In this document: piece after piece, positions 1-8,269 of the stretch
Numbering within the stretch: the stretch's first letter is position 1
Layout of the letters: each line of letters starts with the position of its first letter
Source of the DNA: Labia minor
Lineage: Eukaryota; Arthropoda; Insecta; Dermaptera; Spongiphoridae
Assembly (NCBI GenBank): GCA_963082975.1
Contig: OY720346.1
Coordinates: 32,420,720-32,484,719, forward strand
DNA: 64,000 bases
Reading direction: 5' to 3'
Notes under the pieces: generated by a model
Database searches by the model: none
What the model was told of the DNA's origin: nothing
What the model saw: the letters and a program-made list of their open reading frames with translations, nothing else
Translations under genes and position numbers: made by a program

Positions 1-335
1 TTTTTAAAACACGTTTATTTATTTAAATATACTAAAAATAGAAAGAAAATAATTTCTCCACACACACCACGATGTCCTTACAATTAATCATATCTAAAAA
101 ATAAAAGCGTGGGAGCCAAGCATGCAGAGAAAGGAAAAGAATACGAAGGACATTTCAATGTATATGCACAAACCTTTCTGTTGTTTTTTTTTCTATTTCC
201 CCTATAATTGATAACTATGACTATTTGAAGTAGAATTTAAGTTTTCTCCCTCCTTGTTTGGCGCCCATGCTTTCATTTTTTAGATATGATTAATTGAGAG
301 GAAATCGTGGTGTGTATTGGAAAAAATTTCGCCCG
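1..335. mobile_element. Foldback element, family 3, copy 1
   Basis: The two ends are long inverted copies of each other. The left arm (about 1-135) holds a cacaccacgatg-like stretch, AATTAATCATATCTAAAA and AAAGCGTGGGAGCCAAGCATGC. The right arm (about 240-330) holds the reverse complements, with GGCGCCCATGCTTTCATTTT and AGATATGATTAATT. There is no coding capacity, so this is a non-autonomous MITE or foldback element. The left end lies at the window edge and may be cut. A second copy, split by a 3-kb insertion, lies at 46711-46801 plus 49765-50034, which confirms that the unit is mobile. Confidence 0.75.
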
Positions 336-1000
336 GTTTTTGATTTCAGGTTATAGTGTGAATGTTGAAAGAATCTAATTCAGGTCGATTTTTCACATCA
401 AAATACTATATATCAAATCGGTGGTATAGAGTCTATAGAGAACTGATTATTATTATTATTATTAATATTGTTAGATTATCGGTTTATATATACATATATC
501 TTTTCAAAAACAATATCGCCAATACTTTCATTGATATTCATTTAAATCAAAAAATAACGTATCTTATTTTTACATAATAATTAAACATGATTTAAATTAA
601 TTTCATTAAAATGATAACTCTTTTAGAATAAATTATTTCATTCAAATGAGTTACGAGGGCAGGTAAATAAGTTCGTGACTTTTTGAATGAAACTCAGGTT
701 TTTAGATAAAAAATTAAATTTTCTCTTATTAATATGTTATAAGTACATTTAGATAGATAGGTAGTAATTATTTATATCTATTTTTCAATATTATGTATTA
801 TATAAAAATTACTATTTATACATTGTGTAATTACTAATTGATAAAAATAATACCTCCTAGGTCATCTATGACCTGAGATGAACAAGAATATTGCATTGTC
901 ATCGGAGTTACATATGTATGCAAAATTTCAGCTCATTCGAACATTGGAAAGTGGGTCAAATTCACGACACATTGGACGACAGGACACGGTGTGAAATTAA
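336..1000 (+). repeat. Dispersed repeat, family 4, copy 1
   Basis: This stretch reappears as its reverse complement at about 46110-46690. Shared landmarks run in order: TTTTTGATTTCAGGTTAT, GAATGTTGAAAGAATCTAATTC, a run of A+T, TGAATGAAAC, ATACCTCCTAGGTCA, and ATTTCAGCTCATTCGAAC followed by AAGTGGGTCAAATT. A short reading frame at 362-577 in it is low-complexity and not supported as a gene. In both copies a family 3 foldback adjoins the same end. The class of the element is unknown. Confidence 0.7.
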
Positions 1001-2847
1001 ATAAAAGAGTATAAAAATGTAAAAATTTCTATAAATGGTAATAAATTTTAAATTTTAAATTGTAAATAAACAAATATAAATTATTTATTATTTAGTATTT
1101 TATTAAATAATTATGAACTAAAATTAACAACATAACAACATATAAAACATATAAATGAACTTATTCAAAATGTTAACAAAAGGAAGTAACTTATTTGATA
1201 TAAAAGCATGAGTAAACAAATTAACTATAAATTTTAGTTATCTTTATTTTACTTGAACGTCCTCTTTCTCCCTTTAAAATAAGAGTTACAATTTTTAATA
1301 TAAAATCTAAATGTTTATATAATTTCTTATATATATATATATATTTATTAATGTTTATTATTCCCAATTGTGTTTCAAAAAAATTTTATGAAAAAACGTT
1401 ATTAGAAAATGATAGAATTCTTCTTCGATTAACATTATCATCCTAGCTATTATATTACACACAATAAATTGAATCAAAAACAATTAAACATTTAAAAAAT
1501 ATATCATTTGAAATTCATATAATCAGTAGTTTGATTTTTATAATATAGTTGTATTTTATTTTACTTCTCGGTAGTTATACCTCTACTGGTGCTCGAATAG
1601 CAAGAAGAAAACTGATGGTATATTAAGTTATGTAGGTATATATCTATATAAAATCAAATAATTTATTTTAAATCCAATTTGGAATGAAAATTAGATACAA
1701 TTTTCTTTAGGATTTTTTTTTTTTTTTTTTTTGAAAACAAAAGATTAGATTGACAAATCGAATTTATATCTTTAATCGAAATTACATTACTATTGTATGT
1801 GAAGTTTTGGTTATTTAGTTAGAGGAGGGCATCATTATCGTCATCATCATCATTGGAAATAAGAAATCACCAATGGTACTTTTCGTATATGTATAAGTGT
1901 GTCTGAAAGTGTGGGTAGTAGAAATAGATAATAAAAGAAAAAGAAAAAAAAATACGCAAAAGAGAAAGAAAGAGAAAGAGAGAGAGAGAGAAAAGGATAA
2001 AATGAGAGATGTAAGATCGAGAGCACTTATATTCTTGTTTGAATGTAATAAATTACAATGCATTGTAAGATGGATAAGGGAGTGGGGATGGGGGAATGGA
2101 GAGCGTTAAAGGAAAGGAAAAATTGACATCATCTATGAATCAGCAGAGATTTCAGAAGAAGGTAAAAAAATGTGTGTGAGATGAGTGAAGAAGAAATAAA
2201 AAAGAAGAGGAAAATCTTATTTTCTGTGTATGCGCCTCTGAAATATACATAAGTCAAAAAATGGATGAAAGTGTATTAATAATCCAATTAAAGTAAGTAC
2301 CATTCAATGATAATTCTTTTCATTTAAAACTATTAAATAATAATTATATTATAAAATGGATAAGGGAAAATATTTCAAAAAAATAAATAAATAAACTAAA
2401 AATAAAAATCAAATAAATTTCAAATAACTATTGGAAGAATTCAACACACTCTTTTCTTTCTTATTAAAATATACAGAGTATAATTTTAATTATTTTTTTT
2501 TATAAACGGGAAAACAATCGCTTTAATATTTCGATACAATAATAAATTTTTATAAAAAATTATTTTTGAATGTGAGAATATAAAATTCTTTACATATCTT
2601 TACATTTCATTACCAAGAGAATATATATATTAATTATATATTATATATATATTAATTTATATATCTGTCTCTTTCTTCAGTCAGTTTCTTTTAAAAATAA
2701 TATTAGTAGAATGTATTTTAGATTCTGGCCAAAATAATTTATTATTCATACCAATATCTTCAAAATAAATATTTGTATATTAATTAATCTAGTTTATTTC
2801 TTATATTTGAAGAAAATACAATATTAATTAATTTATCAGAATATATA
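1001..2847. other. A+T-rich DNA without a recognisable gene
   Basis: Almost entirely A+T, with a poly-T run near 1713-1732 and a purine-rich tract of GAAA/GAGA units at about 1935-2000. Open frames on both strands across the purine tract (1815-2063 minus, 1897-2109 plus) are explained by its simple composition. No RNA gene or transposase remnant was seen. Confidence 0.6.
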
Positions 2848-3140
2848 TGTAAAATAATAATTATATTATTTTAATATTCCTAAGTTGGTATTACAATAAT
2901 GAGACGGAATTGTGTGTTAAGGTTATATAAATTAGATTTTATAAATTGGAAAACCATTAGTTATACTTTTAAGTTATTTAGTTATTAACAAGATAAGAAT
3001 TGACTATAAAAACCAATTTGTTTTTAGGTAAGAATATATTATTGTATTTATTGTAATTATTTAAAATTTTTCTAATGTAATAAAATGTTTTTAGCAAACA
3101 AATCTGTCTATAGTCCATTTGATTAAACCTACCATCTTAT
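2848..3140 (+). repeat. 5' long terminal repeat of the gypsy element
   Basis: Begins TGTAAAATAATAATT and ends CCTACCATCTTAT. It holds a TATA-like TATATAAAT at about 2924 and an AATAAA at 3079-3084. These could serve transcription start and polyadenylation, but only the sequence motifs are seen. The terminal bases are TG...AT rather than the usual TG...CA. The end was placed by where identity with the 3' copy stops. Confidence 0.93.
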
Positions 3141-3195
3141 AAATTGGTTTTTCGTTTGATTCTTAAAGAAGAAATAAAAATAAAGAAGAATAAAG

Positions 3196-4338
3196 ATGGA
3201 AAGTTTATCAGTAAAGATAAAATTTGAAAAAGAAGGTAAATTAGTGAATATGGTAAAGAAAAGTGGATTGGCCTCTGGTGATATAACCTATATATTTCCG
3301 GAGGAATTGCAAGAGGAAATACACCATCCAGAACTTTTTTTAATAAATAATGTATATAATTGCTGTAAAAGCATGAAAAAATCTGGTGCTTTTAGAAATG
3401 TAAATATAATTTTAGAAAAAGAAATCATTCCCATATATTTAGACGAAAGTGAAAATTTTGTGTTTAAAGAAATTTACCTTGAAGAGGAACAACCAAAACA
3501 AGAAATACCTCTTGATGAAGAAAAGGATGAAGTAATAATTAAAATGTGCAGGAATTTAATGTTGAAGATGGAAAAAAAACAAGAAATTGATATATCACAG
3601 GTACATAAATTAATTGTTTCTGAACATTTTTATGGAAAAACTAATGCAAAGGAATGGATAAATAATTTTGAAAGGGAATGTGAAAGAATTAAAATAAATA
3701 AAGACGAAGATAAAATACAAACATTAAAATTATTTTTAAGTGGGAATGCAGTTGATTGGTATGATTTTACAATGAAAAAATTATCAATCAAAGCACCATG
3801 GCCTACATGGCGTGATTCCTTTGAAACAACTTATGCTGACAAAGATTGGAACTCGGTCTATTATGCTTATAATTTCAAATTTATTAATGGCTCTATCATA
3901 GATTATGCTCTGAAGAAGCAACGACTTATAATGGAGACAGAAAAAAATATTACAGAACAATCCATAATAAACCATATTGTTATTGGCTTACCAATGAACA
4001 TTCGACAACGTCTTGACTAGGAGGAAATTACAAATACAGAGAGACTGATGAATCAGTTAAGGAGATATAATTTTGTAAATAACAGAATAGACGATAAAGA
4101 AAAGATGAAATTAATAACAAATAAATTTCACAAAACATCCAAAGACATGGTGGAAAAAAATCAAAATGAAAAAAAACCATGTGATATTTGCGAGTCTTTG
4201 GGAAAATCTGGGCGATTTCATCCAAAAGAAATTTGCTGGTTCAAAGAAAGAAGAAATAAAGAATTTAAAAACATTTATTCAACAGAAGCAGAAAAAGAAA
4301 TAATAGAAGATTCAAAAAACGTGAATGCCCACCACTAA
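3196..4338 (+). pseudogene. gag: gag of the gypsy element, interrupted by one in-frame UAG
   Basis: Gag would form the particle that packages the element RNA. The frame runs from the ATG at 3196 to a UAA at 4336-4338 and is open except for UAG at 4018-4020. The start is the first ATG after the leader, in an A-rich context (AAAG before ATG). The middle part resembles a retrotransposon gag capsid region, with tryptophan-containing segments such as EWINNFERECERI and NAVDWYDF. After the stop, the same frame continues to a cysteine/histidine motif at 4180-4236 of the form C-X2-C-X9-H-X4-C. This is wider than the common C-X2-C-X4-H-X4-C zinc knuckle. Pol begins in the -1 frame and overlaps the end. 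Either this copy cannot make full Gag, or the UAG is read through; the sequence alone cannot tell which. Confidence 0.85.
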
Positions 4339-7337
4339 TTCGACTAAATGTTATTATCAACAAAAATAAAGAAATCCAAGGTATTTATGACAGTGGATCA
4401 AATATTACTCTCATAAATTCAAAAATTATAAGAGATATTGAAAAAGGTCTGATAAAAAACAAACAGATATTTAAGACAATTAGTGGTGTTGAAAATAGTA
4501 ATCATAAAATAAAACTCTTATTGAAAATTAAGGATATAGAAAAAGAAATAGAAGCTTATGTAATCAAGAATGATAATTTTTCATACGATATACTTCTTGG
4601 CTTAGATGTTATCACAAAATTTAATCTAATCCAAAATGACGATTTGAAAATTTTTCAGAGAACGGGAAAAAGAAAAATAGAAGTAAGTACAAATAGAACA
4701 GAAACTAAGTTTCAACAAAAGAAATTAGATTCAAAAGTTAATTTTTTAGAAATTGAAGAGAAGTTAAATCATTTAGATAAAATAAAAATGAATCAAATTA
4801 AGACTTTAATAGAAGAAAATTTGGAAAATTTTGCAAAAGATAAATATGATATAGGTGAAGTTAGAAACACAGAAACTCATATTAAATTAACTGAAAGCAG
4901 ATATATTTCAAAAAAACCATACAGGTGCTCAATTCCTGATCAAAATGAAATTGAGGACCAAATTGGAAAATTACTTCAAAGAGGATTAATAGAAGAATCA
5001 AGATCTCCGTATGGAGCACCAGTTACGCTGGCATATAAAAAAGAAGATGGAAGACGGACCCGTTTATGTATTGATTACCGGGAATTAAATAAGATTTTAG
5101 TGCCAGAGTCACAACCTTTTCCAAGAATCGAAGATACAATAGTCAAGACGAGAAATTGCAAATGGTATACTGTACTGGATGTTAATTCTGCTTTTTGGTC
5201 AATTCCACTGAGACAGAAAGACAGATATAAGACAGCATTTGTCACACAAAACGGACATTATCAATGGACACGGTTGCCGTTTGGTTTAAAAATCTCTCCA
5301 GCAGTATTCCAACGGACTTTAACAAACATAATTAGAAGAAATCAATTGCAAGATTTTTGCACAAATTACATTGATGATATATTAATATTTTCAGAAAATT
5401 TTCAGAATCACTTAGTTCAAATAAAAAAAGTCATGTCGATCCTAAAAAAAGAAGGCTTCATATTGAAATTATCGAAATGTGAATTTGCAAAGGAATCAGT
5501 TAAGTATCTTGGACATATTCTAGGAAATAATACTGTGAGACCATACCACGATAATTTGAAATCAATCAAAGATTTTCCAAAACCTCAGAATAGAAAGAAT
5601 GTAAGACAATTTTTAGGCAAAATAAATTTCTATCATAAATATATACCAAATAGCACAAAATTACTAGAACCGTTGCACAATCTTTTGAGAAATAACACAC
5701 CTTTTCAATGGACAAAGGAAAATGACAAAACATTTCGAGACATAAAAGAATATTTATGCAAAAGTCCAATTTTAGCAATATTTGACCCAAACCGTCCCAC
5801 ATATTTATTTACAGACGCAAGTGGTCTAGGGATAGGAGCAATTATGAAACAAACGCAAGATAATGGACAGTTACATCCTGTTGCATATTTTTCTAAGAAA
5901 TTGACTACAACACAAAAAAAGAAGAAAGCTATATTCTTAGAATGTTTAGCAATAAAAGAGGCAATTCAATATTGGCAACATTGGCTGATTGGCCTAAAAT
6001 TCATGGTTATTTCAGACCATAAACCACTAGAAAATTTAAAAATAAAATCCCGTACGGATGAAGAATTAGGTGACTTAGTTTACTATCTATCCCAGTATGA
6101 TTTCACTATAAAATACTCACCAGGTATAACGAACCAAGAGGCAGATGCCCTCTCAAGGAACCCAGTCCTTGAGTCTTTCGAAAACACAGATGAGGTCCTT
6201 CAAATAGTGAACATGAATTCGATCGAAGATCTCCACCAAAATCAGAAACAAAATGAACAGATATTCTCAAATGAAAAACACACAATTCAAAGAGGAGATC
6301 TTATATATAAAAAATTGAGAGGTAAAGAAAGAATTCTTGTGTCAGATGATTTTGGATTTGAGATGATAAGGAAAATTCATTTGAAATACGGTCATATTGG
6401 CGCAGGGCACATTGCCGCGAAAATACGCCCATTTTATTATTTTAAGAACATAGACAAATTAATAAGAGAATTATATAACGGATGTGAAATTTGCAAAAGA
6501 AATAAGTCTCGTAGAGGTAGAGAGATAGGCCTGTTATCCCAATTGGGTCCCGCGATAGAGCCCTACGAAATAATGTCAATCGACACAATTGGAGGTTTTT
6601 CAAATAACCGCTCCTCAAAGAAGTACTTACATCTTTTAGCTGACCATTTCAGTCGATTTGCTTTCATAAATCCATCCTCTAGACAGACAGCTAAATACTT
6701 CATCAAATTATTAAAGCCTATTCTACGGACCCACAAAATAAAGATACTTCTGGCCGACCAATATCCTAGTATAACTTCTAGAGAATTTAAAAACTTTCTG
6801 CAAGAAAACGAGATAACATTAATTCTCACTGCAAGAGACTGTCCATTTTCCAATGGGTTGAATGAAAGATTAAATCAAACCTTGGTAAATAGAATCCGAT
6901 GCAAGATACAAGAGGACAGAGACAGTTCATGGACAACTATTGCAAAGGAGTGTACGGAAGAATATAATAACACCACCCACAGTGTTACAAAGTTTTCTCC
7001 AGCATACTTATTGCTGGGAAAGGAAACATCTACATTACCAAAACAACCTTTAAGAAACCTTCACGAAGACAGAAAACAAGCATTTATCAACTCTCAATAC
7101 AACCACGATGTAAATAAGGCAAAAGTGGATAGAACAAGAAAAGAATATAGATTTGAGATAGGAGACCTGGTTTATGTAGAAAAGGGAAATAAAATAAATA
7201 GAAATAAGCTTGATTCAATTAGAGATGGACCATGTAAAATATTGAATAAAATATCAAACAGTATATATGAAGTAGAAAGCAAAGATAGGAGTGATACTAA
7301 TTTATATCATATTAATAAACTGATGCCATATAAGTAG
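4269..7337 (+). CDS. pol: pol: protease, reverse transcriptase, RNase H, integrase
   Basis: Open in one frame from 4269 (first codon after an in-frame stop) to UAG at 7335-7337. The first ATG of a long frame is at 4521, but the aspartic protease motif DSGSNITLINS at 4389 lies upstream of it, so synthesis by frameshift from gag is more likely than initiation at 4521. Counting from 4521, reverse transcriptase has LDVNSAFW (Asp220) and YIDD (283-286). RNase H has TDASG (Asp432) and SDHKPL. Integrase has an HHCC zinc site (His620, His625, Cys655, Cys658) and D688, D746, E782 with 35 residues between the last two, the D,D35E spacing of retroviral-type integrases. The C-terminal end has a DGPCKILNK segment like the GPY/F module. 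All catalytic residues are present and no stop is seen, so the enzyme part looks functional. There is no chromodomain or env. Confidence 0.93.
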   Translation, partial: KHLFNRSRKRNNRRFKKRECPPLIRLNVIINKNKEIQGIYDSGSNITLINSKIIRDIEKGLIKNKQIFKTISGVENSNHKIKLLLKIKDIEKEIEAYVIKNDNFSYDILLGLDVITKFNLIQNDDLKIFQRTGKRKIEVSTNRTETKFQQKKLDSKVNFLEIEEKLNHLDKIKMNQIKTLIEENLENFAKDKYDIGEVRNTETHIKLTESRYISKKPYRCSIPDQNEIEDQIGKLLQRGLIEESRSPYGAPVTLAYKKEDGRRTRLCIDYRELNKILVPESQPFPRIEDTIVKTRNCKWYTVLDVNSAFWSIPLRQKDRYKTAFVTQNGHYQWTRLPFGLKISPAVFQRTLTNIIRRNQLQDFCTNYIDDILIFSENFQNHLVQIKKVMSILKKEGFILKLSKCEFAKESVKYLGHILGNNTVRPYHDNLKSIKDFPKPQNRKNVRQFLGKINFYHKYIPNSTKLLEPLHNLLRNNTPFQWTKENDKTFRDIKEYLCKSPILAIFDPNRPTYLFTDASGLGIGAIMKQTQDNGQLHPVAYFSKKLTTTQKKKKAIFLECLAIKEAIQYWQHWLIGLKFMVISDHKPLENLKIKSRTDEELGDLVYYLSQYDFTIKYSPGITNQEADALSRNPVLESFENTDEVLQIVNMNSIEDLHQNQKQNEQIFSNEKHTIQRGDLIYKKLRGKERILVSDDFGFEMIRKIHLKYGHIGAGHIAAKIRPFYYFKNIDKLIRELYNGCEICKRNKSRRGREIGLLSQLGPAIEPYEIMSIDTIGGFSNNRSSKKYLHLLADHFSRFAFINPSSRQTAKYFIKLLKPILRTHKIKILLADQYPSITSREFKNFLQENEITLILTARDCPFSNGLNERLNQTLVNRIRCKIQEDRDSSWTTIAKECTEEYNNTTHSVTKFSPAYLLLGKETSTLPKQPLRNLHEDRKQAFINSQYNHDVNKAKVDRTRKEYRFEIGDLVYVEKGNKINRNKLDSIRDGPCKILNKISNSIYEVESKDRSDTNLYHINKLMPYK
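4314..4320 (+). promoter_or_regulatory. Candidate -1 ribosomal frameshift site A AAA AAC
   Basis: In the gag frame the bases read A AAA AAC, which is a canonical X XXY YYZ slippery heptamer. Gag ends 16 bases after it (UAA at 4336-4338). Pol lies in the -1 frame and is open from 4269. A shift here would join gag to the protease DSG motif at 4389. No strong downstream stem or pseudoknot was identified by eye. Confidence 0.65.
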
Positions 7338-7361
7338 AAAATTCTACGAATTATCTCCCAC

Positions 7362-7372
7362 AGGGGGGGAGA
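7362..7372 (+). promoter_or_regulatory. Polypurine tract next to the 3' LTR
   Basis: AGGGGGGGAGA ends exactly where the 3' LTR starts with TGTAAAAT. In LTR elements this is where plus-strand DNA synthesis is primed. It is one of the few G-rich runs within several kilobases of A+T-rich sequence. Confidence 0.85.
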
Positions 7373-7665
7373 TGTAAAATAATAATTATATTATTTTAAT
7401 ATTCCTAAGTTGGTATTACAATAATGAGACGGAATTGTGTGTTAAGGTTATATAAATTAGATTCTATAAATTGGAAAACCATTAGTTATACTTTTAAGTT
7501 ATTTAGTTATTAACAAGATAAGAATTGACTATAAAAACCAATTTGTTTTTAGGTAAGAATATATTATTGTATTTATTGTAATTATTTAAAATTTTTCTAA
7601 TGTAATAAAATGTTTTTAGCAAACAAATCTGTCTATAGTCCATTTGATTAAACCTACCATCTTAT
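7373..7665 (+). repeat. 3' long terminal repeat of the gypsy element
   Basis: Identical to the 5' LTR over 293 bp except for C at 7464. AATAAA is at 7604-7609. It is followed by (TA)n. Confidence 0.93.
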
Positions 7666-7794
7666 ATATATATATATATCATTTACACAAATTTTCTCAT
7701 TTATTTTCCATTTATATGCATAGTGAATTCAAAATATAATAAATTAATATTCTTGATATTTTTAATTTAATTAATTTGTTTTAATTTGAAAAAA

Positions 7795-8265
7795 AAACAG
7801 TTGATGTCCATCAGCTCGGAATAATCTATGAGCTCCAGTCATACGGAATCATCACTGAGGAACAAACAACAGTTGATGCAATTGAGCCGAGCATTAGAGC
7901 TCAAATGCCCCCCAATATACCAAAAGACTTGACAAAAAGATCTTTTAATACCACCAGCCCACATGCTGCAATAGTCGTCAAACTTTACAGGCGCTTCAAT
8001 GGAATGTCATTATACACCCGCTGTATTCTCCAGACATTACTCCTTCCAACTTTCACTTATTTTAATCGATGACTCATGACTTGGCCGAGCTATACTTCAC
8101 TTCTTTCAAAGAAGCCAAAAATTAGGTCAATTATTAAATCGCCTAAAAAGAGGTGGAGTTTTTTTTATGCTACTTAAAAGATGGGGAGAAGTCGTAGCTT
8201 ACGATGGACAATACTTTGAATAAAATACAATCTACTAATTTCATTGAATAAAATTTCAAAGTTAC
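7795..8265 (+). pseudogene. mariner-family transposase remnant
   Basis: The product would cut and paste a Tc1/mariner DNA transposon. Conceptual reading in shifting frames gives the hallmarks of the C-terminal half of a mariner transposase in order: a QLMQLSRALELK segment near 7870, a PHAA segment near 7960, LYSPDITPSNFHLF near 8025, then THDLAELYFTSFKEAKN near 8070, and finally VVAYDGQYFE near 8200. Several frameshifts and stops are needed. The aspartate expected in the family motif HDNA(R)PH is not seen, and the third catalytic Asp is replaced by Asn (SNFHLF in place of SDYHLF). The copy is dead. Terminal inverted repeats were not located. Confidence 0.8.
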
Positions 8266-8269
8266 AAAA

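Larger units (their letters stand above)
2843..7670 (+). mobile_element. Ty3/gypsy LTR retrotransposon, nearly complete
   Basis: Two direct 293-bp LTRs (2848-3140 and 7373-7665) flank gag, protease, reverse transcriptase, RNase H and integrase, in the order typical of Ty3/gypsy elements. The LTRs differ at one base (2939 T, 7464 C), so the insertion is recent. Both flanks read ATATA (2843-2847 and 7666-7670), a possible 5-bp target duplication, although the site is TA-rich and this is ambiguous. A purine-rich tract precedes the 3' LTR. No primer-binding site matching a known tRNA was identified just after 3140. No env-like frame follows pol. The gag frame is broken by one UAG. Confidence 0.95.

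Noticed and set aside
1815-2109. Open frames on both strands over the purine-rich tract
   Set aside because: The residues (K/R/E on one strand, S/L/F on the other) simply follow the GA-rich tract. No family resemblance and no splice or start evidence.
3141-3165. Primer-binding site after the 5' LTR
   Set aside because: TGGTTTTTCGTTTGATTC starts with TGG but did not match any tRNA 3' end I could recall with confidence, so none is claimed.
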